Assembly (NCBI RefSeq): GCF_910592395.1
Contig: NC_088312.1
Coordinates: forward strand, 22,823,292 to 22,887,291
Origin: Lineus longissimus
Lineage: Eukaryota > Nemertea > Pilidiophora > Heteronemertea > Lineidae
DNA: 64,000 nucleotides
Direction of reading: 5' to 3'
Made by a program: the position numbers and the translations under genes. The notes beneath the pieces are model-generated. The model was not told the DNA's origin and did no database searches. It worked only from the letters and a program-made list of their open reading frames with translations. Below, in pieces: positions 22,601 to 34,800 of the stretch (position 1 is the stretch's first letter; each line of letters opens with the position of its first letter).

Positions 22601-25600
22601 AGCGACTAGACAGGTTCATTGAGGCAGAAATGGTTTTCATGAAGGTAAACAACTTGCCACCTACCATGATTGGTGTACCCACGTACGGCATCGCCCCTGG
22701 TATCATGGCCTGATGCCGAGGGGTGGAGAGCTGGAAAACCAAGAAAAAATGAAGAGTACAGGGCACCGAAAACCGCCAGGTCGAACTTATTCATTTTACC
22801 TAAGGTCTGATATCAATCCCGGGTTACAGCAATCACCGATTCTTGCTGCAGGCACCTTCAATAACCATGGCAAAAGAGAGCAACAAAAGAGAGCAGCGCT
22901 TTACCACCAACCGTTAAGAGTACACGATGAAGTAGTAATTGGTTTCTTACCTGACACTGTGGATCCTGAGGGCCTGGTCCACCAGGGGTTGCCAGAGGAA
23001 CCCCTAAATTCCTTGACAATGACATCGGCTCAGTCCTCATCTGGCGTTCAGGTTTCACTGGTTGGGGCATTGGTAAGTCAGCGATTGGTCCCGTATCATG
23101 ATCCACGTCCATCAGAGAAAACTTGCGGTCCATATTTGACGGCTGGGTCTCTAAGGGGAAGGCTTTCGTTTCTTTCTTGAATGGAATTTGTGCATGGTTC
23201 TCCTAGAATAACAAAACAATACATTCACAGACATAACTTCAACTTTCATACAAACATGTAAAAGGACCATCAGTGATTTGAAAACTAGTATCATTTAGTC
23301 ACGTGGTTCTATAAAGCAGCACATTTTTTCTGGAATAGGTCATGGTCAAAACTTAGGGTCAAGGTCATTACCTTTTCATGATCAGGCTCATCTACATCCA
23401 TGACAGAGTGTTTCCTCTGACCAGCATAGATGCCGTAATTCGTGACGCTCCTTGGCTGTTTAAAGTCACTCGGGGGATTCCTTTTCCCAGCCTCTGATGC
23501 GCTCGACGGGTACCCAGTATCAGCATCAGCAGTTGCTGGTGGAGAATCTGAAATGCATGAATCCAAATTATCCCCAGAGTTCAGTTTGGGTTTGTTTGTA
23601 AAGACTGGGAGCTTAATTCTTTGTCATACACAAAATAACTTTGCCAGTGCCGTGCTGTTCAACTGATTTTGCTAGTAGTAGTGTCATAGAAAGATAAATC
23701 CTGTCTAAAGGCAAAGGTACGAACGTACGTTGTCCCTGGCTAGGACCTACTTGGCCTTACCCATTGTAAAGGGTTTGATACCCTTGATGCCTTCATCACC
23801 ACTGCTGTCATCATCTTCTGCCACCTGTGGGAGCTGATTAGCCAGGACTCGCATTGCTCGACCCATACTGAAATATTCATAACTGGATATCATTGTGTTG
23901 GGAAAAGTTTATTGTGCAATTCCTTTTCAAAGTGCTCACGCCAAGGCAAAGACCACATCAAAGTGAAAAAGATGAGAAACTAGTAATGGACACCACCACC
24001 AGGGTTCTTGGTAAGGATCTAACCAGACAGGATTTGGTCTGGTGTAAGTACCCCAAAAAGCACCTAAGCTGCATTTCAAGTGGGAGTATCGGGGTCATCA
24101 CCGAGCAAATTTTGAAACTAGATTCGCTGCGATGCAATTTCTTGGCTATTCTAACTCTGAAGAAGTAAAAATGGTTGGATGTTTTAAGTCTGTTGCCAAA
24201 GAAGGAACTTACACTCGTTTACGCGTTGAAAGAGAGGGCTTCTCGACACTCAGTGCCCCAGCGCTCTTGCAGTCGGGGGTGCTGTGATATGACCGTAATG
24301 TTCTGGGACCAGTTTTTTCATCCGGTTTTGACAGGTCGATAGTCTTGTTTATGGGAAAGGTGTCGGCCTCATCGCTACTGCTGGTGCGGGAGTCCCTGAA
24401 AAGAATCATGACCAGGTCACTGTTGACTATTCTCATTTCATGATCAATCAGGACGAATTAGTCCCATAACAGACAACCTCGTATATTCTGTTGAACTTAG
24501 TTGATTTTTCTGTATTTTGAAGTCGTCATGCTCAAACTTGAAAATCCTGGTTGGCTGCAAAAACAAAACTTCAAAGAAATCCAGTTTTTAACTGAACTGA
24601 ATGACAGATTTCAACAGCAACTAACCTCCTGGGTGGCAGAAGGTTTTCCTTGTCCGTTCCTTGGTTGAATGGGTTTGTAAATGAAGTGGAGCACCCCCCT
24701 GTATCATCTCTGAACACCTGGGAAGTGTTACCAGTATGGCCTGCAGAGGGAGGATGGCAAAAAATGAAACAATTCTCAATTGGAAGGACGACAATGGAGG
24801 GTGACTCCTGATGATATGTGTCGAGTATCCTTGCACCAAAAAAATGAACGACTGGTTGCTCTTTTAGTCTGCAAATTGGGATCAAGATTAAAGACATCCA
24901 GAAATCTTGAGGATTCTCATCCATGAGACCAGAAAACTGGCCAACAAACCTGATATACTGTCGTGTTGTTCGTTACTTCTCATCTTTGAACCAACCATAT
25001 CCGTCAAAGCCTTGCGTACGTGTTCGATCGGTCTGGGGTGATAGACGTGCAGAGCCTTCTCTAACACACGCTTAGCCTTGTGGGAATCGCCTAGAAATAA
25101 TGATGACAATGAACAATTCATGCGGAAACTGATTAATAATCCCTTTGAGCAGGGATATCTGGATGATCCAGATGAGATTCCAGTGATTGTTCATCCACTG
25201 AGAATCAGAAGAGCTTGGCTCATAATGTCCATGATGAAGAGCTAAAGGCATGAGGCCTTGACTTTTTCATATTTACCTTGGGCAACATAGAATTCAGCAG
25301 CGGCAATATGGACAAATGAGAGATGCCTGCACAGGGTGGTGGCTTTCTTGAACAGCACTTCGGAACTACTTTTGTCACATCCACTGGAAAAAGATGATTG
25401 AAATGGTTCATGTTGTGCTCGGTCTTGTACCTGCCTTTCTGGGCCATTGCCCCATAATTTTGTTTCTACAGCACGCCCTCCTACATTGATTTTGCTAAAT
25501 TTGGAGTCAAAATACAATAGTTTTAACTCTTTGATTAAAACAGATAATATATCGAGGCAATATGGCACCCTATAAACACCAACTGATAGTACACATCTGT

Positions 25601-26494
25601 CCTTCACAAGTATCAATGGCCCCTTTACCATCTGACTGGGTGCAAATGCAATGGGTCAAGTCGAGAACTTAACAAGAATGAGAAATTTTACCTTCTTAAT
25701 TTTGCAAACTGAACAAGAATCTTCGCATAAGGCTCTTCTTTCACAAATTCTTCAGGAATGGACTGCAACAGAAAATGTCAGATGACATGTTTTCAATTCT
25801 AAGTCAAAGATGCTCGTGACAAGTGACAGGTGAATACAATGTAGACCAGTCCAACATGTCAAAAGAGGATTTAAATTAGGAAAGGGGTTCATGGGAATAT
25901 GTACCTCAAGAGCCTTGTTATATAACCCTGACAACATGTTATATTTTCGTTCCTTGTCTGACATACAATCTGCAACACAATGCATGTGCTTGATGTATTC
26001 CAACCAATCACCAGGTCTATTCCCATCGTTACGAATCTTGTTCGCCCACAATTCCAATTCTGTCAAGATAAAAATAACTTTACAGTTGCAAATGAACAGC
26101 AGAGGAATCAGTGACTTTTTCTTTCAAATTGAAATGAATAGGAAGGAACGATAAAATTTACAACGCTCACGCCAATTTAAAGCATGGGACAGGATTAACA
26201 CCACAAGTCGGGCACAACACACATTGGCTGAAATCATCTGCAGCAAGGATTAAAATTTAATTAGGGTGGTTGTGCAATGGCGAGTCTCTTGGGAAAGGTT
26301 TTGGTATGCTCGCTGATCAATGAGTTTGGTAGCAAGAGGGGTTATTATTTTCCCATTTTACCCGATGTGTTGGCAGTAACAGGATTGCCTGTAGTGCCTC
26401 CTGTTATATTTGCGGTATCATCACCCTGACCTTCCTTCGTCACCGATGGGCGATGCTGATTCAGCTTCTTCGACAGGTTCCTAAGACTTGTCAT
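19677..26494 (-). CDS. TTK: TTK/Mps1 dual-specificity spindle-checkpoint kinase
   Basis: Mps1 loads checkpoint proteins onto unattached kinetochores by phosphorylating KNL1, BUB1 and MAD1. Nineteen phase-compatible exons give 864 aa (human about 857): 26494-26362, 26059-25905, 25762-25692, 25383-25277, 25090-24950, 24740-24626, 24395-24213, 23867-23761, 23547-23372, 23202-22951, 22730-22665, 22378-22298, 21929-21775, 21515-21349, 21242-21022, 20805-20629, 20277-20077, 19905-19843 and 19700-19677. Residues ~45-190 are the TPR-type kinetochore module ([29 protein letters not shown]). A KEN degron-like motif is at 233-235. The kinase domain starts at ~516, with glycine loop GTGGSSK (523-529), Lys544, [10 protein letters not shown] (640-649; HSD rather than HRD, as in Mps1), DFG (659-661), activation loop [12 protein letters not shown] and [13 protein letters not shown]. 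Start: ATG 26494 opens [11 protein letters not shown]. Confidence 0.96.
20283..20530 (+). mobile_element. 5'-truncated SINE in a TTK intron
   Basis: Holds a B-box-like GGAGGTTGTGGATGCGACCC, the TTGTGTCCTAGAGCAAGACACTTAATCC block common to many metazoan SINEs, and a tail with AATGTGAGAAACACAAGTA and TTGACTCTACCTCTGGC. The tail is related to that of the 17.05-17.31 kb element. The A-box end is missing or abuts the exon at 20277. Confidence 0.65.
20878..20940 (+). repeat. Fragment of the pogo-like repeat in a TTK intron
   Basis: CAGTAGAACCTCTCTACTAA followed by GTTGTCCTTGATTAAGA matches the terminal part of the 50.04-50.23 kb element. Confidence 0.6.
21952..22172 (+). repeat. Four-copy tandem repeat (~55 bp) in a TTK intron
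   Basis: Unit GTGGGTATCCTTAACTACAA plus AATGGTCTCAAATGGTCTAA plus AACACTCAAAAT, four times with small differences (TCTCAAA/TCCCAA). It lies between kinase-domain exons and has no coding role. Confidence 0.9.
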
Positions 26495-28010
26495 TGTGAT
26501 CTCTGTAAATGAAATTGTACCATCGGCATGATGATGAATATGGCATATGGCTTCTTCTACCAAAAACTGCTGGACTCAACATTAACAAACAAAACACTGA
26601 GTTGACATTGTTGAATTCAGAAACAATCCAGTCGGTGGCCAATGATGCCAAGTCGCAAGTAGGCCTATCAACTTTGGGAGCAACTTGACAATTCGCTATT
26701 CGGTGCAGTGAATTCGGGCTGGTCACATGAATTCCTAGTGAGGCCCAACTTTGTTTCGTTGCATGATGCCCTAAGCACCCAACCAATATGCTTTGGATGC
26801 ACAATCTACATCAGCAATGACATGTCCGAAAATAAATGAACTCAGCTGGTCAAGATACAAGACAATGTACAGGCAAATTATCATGCGAATTATCGGATGG
26901 TGGGTGAAAAAACAAAACGCTTAATGAAACCAATCAGCGCATACCTATGTTGAATTTACGACGTGATATGAATCTTTATATAAAATTCTTTGCATCCAAC
27001 ACATTAAAGAATCATTTTCGATTAAAACAACCTATATTTCAATGTTTGATTCAAAAGTAAGGTGTTCAATTTCTCGCGCCGCGATTCCGTTAGCCTTGAA
27101 GCGGCAGCCTCGCTTTCCCAGCTTGCCACATTTTAGCTCGCCCCAAATATTTAATCACTATGACAAGAAACTTATAAAACTTTTTCAAGTCAAAATATCA
27201 CATTTTCCCTCTAATAAAAACGTTACAATATTTAAAAACTAATATCTTAAATCCAAACAATTTACAAATTTGAGCGCAATATTATGCCTAAAAAACAACT
27301 TTGATTGCACTATTTGCGCAAGGCTACATGGTTTGCGGCAGACGACAAGAGTAATAAAGCTGATTATAACCCAAACCATGGAGGTATTAATACCTCCATG
27401 CCCAAACTCGCACTGTGCCGAAATTGTGACAAAATATTATTTGCGCGCGGAATTTGAACAAACAAACTGGAGATCACCGAACACGTGTTTGGGTCCCGGG
27501 TTTAACGTTGAAGCATTTGCTAAGCACTGGATATATTCCTACATCATTATAATTTGTAATTACGATGAAAGATGTAATTCCGGTGAAACCGACCACGCGT
27601 TTTTTCTGGCGCCTGTTCTAAAAATAGCACCCCAAAGGCCGCGCCCTTCAATTGATTGCGTCATTGGTGATATTTTGGATGGTCCTATTCGAGAGCAAGG
27701 GGTCCATAGAAGAGCAAGGTGGTGATTCCTGTAGAGTAACGTCATCTTGTGGTTGATTAGAAGTACAGTAATCTTAATTGCTTTCAATGAAAGTCAACTG
27801 ATTACAATGTGGCATCATTTATCCACGATATCAACTGTTTTTAGAGATTCTTTCGAAGAGGGATACATCCTGCACTCCCTAGCAATGTTGCCATCTTAGA
27901 CGAACCCAAATGTAAACATTGAGATCAACCTTGAAGATTATTCTTTGCGGTTGTCGCTTTTCATCTAATTTTTCTGGTGTTTAATACCGAATTAGCTGAC
28001 ATAAATCAAT
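26495..28010. promoter_or_regulatory. Divergent intergenic region between TTK and its + strand neighbour, with E2F/CHR-like motifs
   Basis: No coding gene is supported here. TTCTCGCGCC (27071-27080) and TTTGCGCGCGG (27440-27450) resemble E2F sites. The second is followed two bases later by TTTGAA (27453-27458), the consensus of the CHR element used by mitotic genes. A CCAAT-type ATTGG lies at about 27663. A perfect 24-bp palindrome occupies 27377-27400 (CATGGAGGTATT and its mirror). Whether these drive TTK, the divergent gene or both is inferred only from position. Confidence 0.4.
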
Positions 28011-28193
28011 CATAGTGGAAGAAAATATCGAAAAGAATATCAGGAAAGTCAAAATCAAAGCTGAGAAGCTGGTTGACAGCGACTTAGACCGAGAAGTCAG
28101 ATTTTCCTGTCTCGGACTTCGCAACGCAAAATCTGTCTTCCGTCAGATCGGACTCCATCGAGTCTGGATTGGATGTCCAGTCCTCAGTGAAGG
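28011..28193 (+). other. Possible 5' non-coding exon of the divergent gene
   Basis: Begins near an ATAG and ends in a strong donor (GAAGG|GTGAGT). One frame is open for about 60 codons but lacks an ATG, and the only late ATG reads five codons to a stop. It may be an upstream untranslated exon spliced to 28858. The evidence is the donor and position only. Confidence 0.3.
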
Positions 28194-28898
28194 GTGAGTT
28201 GTCATTTCCATAAGCATCTTTAGCGATGAAAGCCCCAGATAGGACATCCTGACACCGGTTGTTTTCAACATACTCCACCACTTACAGAGATGAGGACATT
28301 GTCACATCCCCAAAATCACCCTCGGTCTTTCTCAAGTTTTCTTACTCTTTCCGGCCTTTGTATTTATTCATTATTCATTGATCCAATCCCCCTTGGTGCC
28401 CATGAACATGCGCCCTCCTAGACCCTGCCTCGCCCCTGTGAAATTTATTAAAATAAGCATGGTGTGTCTTCAGGCATTCAGCTCAGGTTCGTTAAACATT
28501 ATCACAATCAAGCCCCATCCTAATCTGTGTGGTGTTAGAGTTACTGACTAAGATGAGATGGGGCTTGAATGTATCTCTCAGCTCTCCAAAGCCAATTCAA
28601 GATAGGCATTTTCAAATGTGAAAGCCGGTATATTTCACTTCAATACCTGACCTTTGAAAGGGCCATACTTCTAAGTTCACCCGTGGGATCCCTTAATATT
28701 GATGAAAAGGAAATTTGGTAGGTTCTAGGCCTACTTGTTTTTTGTAAGCAGTCCAGTAAATGGACTCCAACCCCCCTTCCCCCTCCCTCCCTCCCTCCCC
28801 TCCCCCCCCCCCTGTCCCTTCTAAGTCACTTAAATGTCCTTCATTTTGACATTTCAGATTCACATTGTAAGGAAAAGTGATTCTCATGAGTTGAGACC

Positions 28899-31800
28899 AT
28901 GGGGTTCTTATCACTGGTCTGTTGCTCAAAAGGTAAGTCTAAGTTGAATTGAAACTAAATATTTTAAGTTGCATGACATTGGGTTGATTTGTACAGCCTG
29001 CATCAGCGTCCTGATACTAGAGATATTCCATGATTAAGAGACAGATCTTCAACTTGGGGATTCAGAAGAGGAGAACTTGGTACTCATATTCCAATATTTC
29101 AAATACTTTTTAAGGGGGGGGGCAAGGATGGGGTCAGCTTCCCTTTTAGATCTGCACTAGGAATACCATGAAAATACATGCCATCATATCAAACCAGTGA
29201 TGCTTTAGGTCTGATCCAAAAGTATTCGTGGCGATACAGGACCCAGACTTCATACTGGTAAATATGTTGATAAAAGAAGTGTCACATCAATCTCAATGAC
29301 TGACAAGCTTGAATTGAATACTGCCCTAACCAACTTGTCAAGTAGGCACTTCTGTTTTTATTACCAAGACTTCAGTTGTATATCTGATGATGTTATGATG
29401 ACCATTTCAGACAATGTGGTCCGGCCCCAAGGACGGCATTCTGCACAAAGTCACACAAGTGGTAAGAACTTTGTTCCTTTCCTGATGCCAGCAAAGGGCA
29501 ATTTTGACTACAACAGTAAGATACACTGAAAACTCCATTGATGTTTTATTGATTTGGCGAACTGACCAATTTCATTAGATAGGACGCATAAACATCTGAG
29601 CAAAGTCGTTTTGACGATAGGCAATAGATTGCTGACTATGTTTAAAATTGATAATTATAACTAACAGTGAACAGGATCAGTCTATATAATGTTTGGAATG
29701 TTTCAATTTCAGCTGAAAGTGTGCAAAGCCCCAAGATTGGCAAGACTAAGAAGATTAGTCCAGTGGACTCGGGTAGGTAAAATATTTGGGGGCAGACGCC
29801 AGAGAGATCACCACCCCTGATGATGTAGTGAGATCCATGGCCAGCAACAACATTTCTTGTGATTTTCAACTTCTGGTTAATTTATAGAGAAGCTAACACC
29901 AACTGTAGATTGTTATAATAATGACACCCACCATCAATAGTAGTTGTACAAGTGATGCAGCATGGAGCATGCTGCCATTGCTTGCAGGAAACATTTTCTT
30001 TTTGAATACAAGGAATTTATGGGAAGGTTAGTCTAACGTTTGGAATAATTTTGATTGCAGCTGCCGGTGGGCCAGTCACTAGCAAGACACCCAAAAGGAC
30101 GGCAGTAAAGAAAGGTAAGAACCAATTTTCAACAAGGTTGTATTCATTATCACATTCACAAGCAGCTTGATTGACATTAGTAGATTCTGTCATAATCAGC
30201 TCGACCCCAGCCTCGATTTGTTAGCTCTCTCAGTAAGATGAAAGGTTTGGTGAGGTGCTGTCCATACCAGCTTAACTTAAGTACCTAGAGACCCTGTCCC
30301 AACATAGCTGTTTCAGCCAAAATATAAGTGACCAGTTGCTAAAACATGCATGTTGACCATTATTACATTGTTCCAGGTAAACGTACTAAAAGAAATTCTG
30401 TTGCACCAAGTCCTCCATCAGTGGGAGTACCAAGTCCTCCATCAGTGGGAGTACCAAGTCCTCCATCAGTGGGAGTGGCCAAGAAATTGCCTTCCACGTC
30501 ACAAGGTAGCTATAAAGAGAAAGTTTTGCTGATTTCGTCTTCAGCGTTTGCTCTGCACATGTTTCTCACTTGATGGGAATTTCTTAGCCCAAATATTTTT
30601 TTCCCTTTTTTTCTGCTCAAAATGAACCAAAATCATCAGTCCCAAAACTTTTTTGACTTTTACTTGAAAGATAATTGCAGTGACATATTGTGACATGACT
30701 CCAGCAAGCTGGCCTTGTCGTAGAAACAATCACATTATACTTTTGCAACAATTGTTCATTTCAGCTCAAAGTACATCCTCTCAGTCAAAGGATGGAGGGA
30801 AGACCAGGAGGAAGCTTCGTCCAACAAAAGTTGCTCCTCTCGAGACAGGCACTGGTAAGGCTTCTGAATAAATTCATTCAGTGATGGTGAATTCTGATCG
30901 GAAAGAAATTCTTTGGTTCCTAAATGTTCACTTATAGATGACGATCTACCCTCCCAATGCTCCCATGGTGCAATGGAAGAGTCCTGGTAGTCTAAGGTTA
31001 GGCATGCCCAATCTATTAGATCCACAGGTTTTTATAGTAAGGAGTCGGTCATTTTGCAACCAGAATCATATCATTTTCAAATCTTTCAATATCGCTTCCA
31101 TCTTTTTCAAAATAAAATCTTTCAATTTTAGCACCAGTCCTGCCATCTGGCTCAAAGGACACTGGGAAAGAGGCAAAGGCAGGTCCCTCCAACAAAAGGG
31201 CTCGGAGTATTGGTAAGCCTTTTAATTTTTCTAAAGCAAAGGTAGCAACAGTTTCAGCAAAGCTTGTTTGAGGCACATGTGATCGAAACAGCTTGAGACA
31301 TGTTCTGTTTGAATATCCGTGATGTTACCATCTTAACGTCAAACACTGTGCAATGTCTCAGCCTGTTTGACAGCATGTCCCCCCCCCCCCTGTTGATCAT
31401 AGAGTCATCGTTCCAAACAGACTTGCCTCGATCAGTAGGAAATCCATCCCAATTGTTTGACCTCGGTCGAGAATCTGTCCCTATCAACTTGAATTCAAAA
31501 ACGCTGGCAAAAATATAGAAGTTTACAGTGCCAGTTAAGAGAAGTGACACTAGCTTTGAAAGCAATAAATGATTGTGTGTTTCAGTTCCAAGCACATCCA
31601 CCAACCCGACGAACACTGAGCAGACGACAGTGACCCGGTCACCAAGAACACCTTCTGAAACCGGTAAATTAAGGAATTTTAGGTTTTAATTCAACACAAT
31701 AAAGCTGGAATATCATTTAAGGCTGTGTCGTGTTAATTTTGAATGGTTTGAGTCGATCTGCTTGAATTTTTGCTTGTACAGCAAATTCTTAGTAATGGAA

Positions 31801-34800
31801 ATGCATTGTGCACCAAAAGTCCAAGATTTCTAAACTTAAAATGTGATTAAAATTGGTGCTCACCCTGAAATAAGAAAAGTGTCGGAAATCAATTTTCAAG
31901 TCAGGCCGTTAGATTCACCACTTCACCATCAATATGATGGACTGATTGTACAGTCTGATACATCATGAAGTATGCTACCATAGCCCAAAATATTGGTCCT
32001 ATGACGTCATGGCACAATGCACAATAATGCGTCATATTCGGGAAGGATGATGCCTACGAAAGTGATAAGCCTTCTGACTGTAATAACCTTGTGGAAACAT
32101 TTTTCGTTTTCCAGGCATGCGAGAGAAAGGACGGACGATGGGTCGTCCACTGGTTGCAACTGCTCGAGTAACTCCTGCAAAACCAGGTTGGTGCAACATC
32201 GACATGATACAGCTTCATTGACAGCACTTTTTTGGCACCTTCTCTTCTGCCTATGTTTCTTACTTTGTGGGCTCTTTTACTTGTGCTCATTAGGAGGAAG
32301 AAGTACTAAGGGTTAAGTGTGTAGCTCTTGGCAAAACAGTTGTGGTCCTTCCAAGAGTCCAACCTATGGCCTCCTGATAATGAGCCCGCTCAGCTCTAGT
32401 CTATGCCACATAGCTCCATTGCACCATGTCAGATTTGCAACAATTTCTTGAACTGAGGGTCTGTGATTCTTGTAGTTGACTCAGACAAACATCCGGTGTG
32501 CGGGTTTTCAATATATAACGGGCTGTTATTGTGTACCTGTAAATTTCAAGATCCCAATTTCAGAATACAAATTTCATCTCGATATTTGCCTTCTCAGCTT
32601 ATTTCTGAAAATGCCATAATTGTTCCATACACATTCTCAATTCTCAATGTATTCACGACTACATTTTATTTTTGTTTCAGAGGAAAGATGTTTGCCACTT
32701 CCAACATCTATGCCAAAGAGATCACCTCCTAACAACGGTTAGTACACGAGAAGTCACAATACATCTCTTGTCAGTTCAGCTGTTCTGTATGTTTTTCCCA
32801 TTTTTAAGCCAATTAGTCTATAAACTGAATTCTAAAATGCAATTTAAATCTTTTCAGAAGTGAGACATACACCAAGGCCTCCCTCTGAAGCAAAACGGTC
32901 GCCTCCAGATAAGTCCAAAAGTTGTAAGGACAAGATGGAAAGCAGTGGTAGGTAAACCATTTTAAACTTCTTTGACCCGAGTTTCATTGTAAAAACATTT
33001 TGGTCCCTATTATTCACGACCACATTTTATTTTTGTTCCAGAGGGAAGACATATCCCACATCCTCCATCTTCGCCAAAGAGATCTCTTCATAACAATGGT
33101 TTGTACACTATAAGTCACATTACATCTCTTGTCAGTTGGGATTTTTGTCCTTTTCACATTTTAAGCCAAAGCCTATTATAGAAACCAGTTTCTAAGAATG
33201 TAATTGTCTTTTCAGAAGCGAGACATACACCAAGGCCTCCCTCTGAAGCAAAACGGTCGCCTTCAGATAAGTCCAAAAGTTGTAAGGACAAGATGGAAAG
33301 CAGTGGTAGGTAAACCATTTTAAACTTCGTTGATCCGAGTTTCATTGTAAAAACATTTTGGTCCCTATTCTCAATATATTCATGACCACATTTTATTTTT
33401 GTTCTAGAGGGAAGACATATCCCACATCCTCCATCTTCGCCAAAGAGATCTCTTCATAACAATGGTTTGTACACTATAAGTCACATTACATCTCTTGTCA
33501 GTTGGGATTTTTGTCCTTTTCACATTTTAAGCCAAAGCCTATTATAGAAACCAGTTTCTAAGAATGTAATTGTCTTTTCAGAAGCGAGACATACACCAAG
33601 GCCTCCCTCTGAAGCAAAACGGTCGCCTCCAGATAAGTCCAAAAGTTGTAAGGACAAGATGGAAAGCAGTGGTAGGTAAACCATTTTAAACTTCTTTGAT
33701 CCGAGTTTCATTGTAAAAACATTTTGGTCCCTATTCTCAATATATTCATGACCACATTTTATTTTTGTTCCAGAGGGAAGACATATCCCACATCCTCCAT
33801 CTATGCCAAAGAGATCTCTTCGTAACAATGGTTTGTACACTATAAGTCACATTACATCTCTTGTCAGTTGGGATTTTTGTCCTTTTCACATTTTAAGCCA
33901 AAGCCTATTATAGAAACCAGTTTCTAATAATGTAATTGTCTTTTCAGAAGCGAGATATACACCAAGGCCTCCCTCTGAAGCAAAACGGTCGCCTCCAGAT
34001 AATTCCAGAAGTTGTAAGGACAAGATGGAAAGCAGTGGTAGGTATTGGTAAATGTTTGCAAAGGAAATATCTGGGCTTAGATTCATTTGTTGGAAATCCA
34101 ACCAGACCACCCATCAACTGTCTAGGCGATAAGGACAGTTGTCAGTCACCATACCAAAGACTCTGTTGTAACAGGCCTTGAGAACATTTGGCTAAGTTAG
34201 AACTGCCCTCTGTCATTGTGTCACAACATTTTAATTTTTTGTTCCAGAGGAAATTCATATCCCACATCCACCTTCTGTGCCAAGAACAATGCCTCCTAGC
34301 AAAGGTTAGTGCACTAAAAGTTACAACACAATTAGCATTTTTGACCTTTTTCACATAAGTCTTATGAACCATATTATCGAGAAATGCAATGATCTTTCTA
34401 TATCATTATTCCAGAAGCGAGACATGTGCTGAGTCCTCCCTCCGAAGGAAAACGGTCATCCTCAGTGAAGTCGAAAACTCATAAGGACAAGATGGAAACT
34501 TGTGGTAGGTAAACTATTTTAAACTTCTTTGACTCAACATCCCATTATTAAAACAGCCTGTTGTGTTTTGAGAACTGCCTTCATTAATTTGGATTTTGTT
34601 CCAGGGGGAAGACATATCCCACATCCTCCATCTTCGCCAAAGAGATCTCTTCGCAACAATGGTTTGTACACTATAAGTCACATTACATCTCTTGTCAATT
34701 TCTGTACCTTGTCACATTTTTGAACCCAACTCTGTAAAATCGATTTCTGAAACAACTATCTTTCCAGAAGTGAGGCATACGCGAAGACCACCCTCTGAAG

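Noticed and set aside
27270-27725. 151-codon plus-strand frame upstream of TTK
   Set aside because: Spans the 24-bp palindrome and promoter-like motifs, lacks domain resemblance and has composition like its surroundings.
30937-30987. Extra exon of the module gene (DDDLPSQCSHGAMEES)
   Set aside because: Acceptor and GT are present, but the length is not a multiple of three while all neighbours are symmetric phase 1, so inclusion would break the frame.
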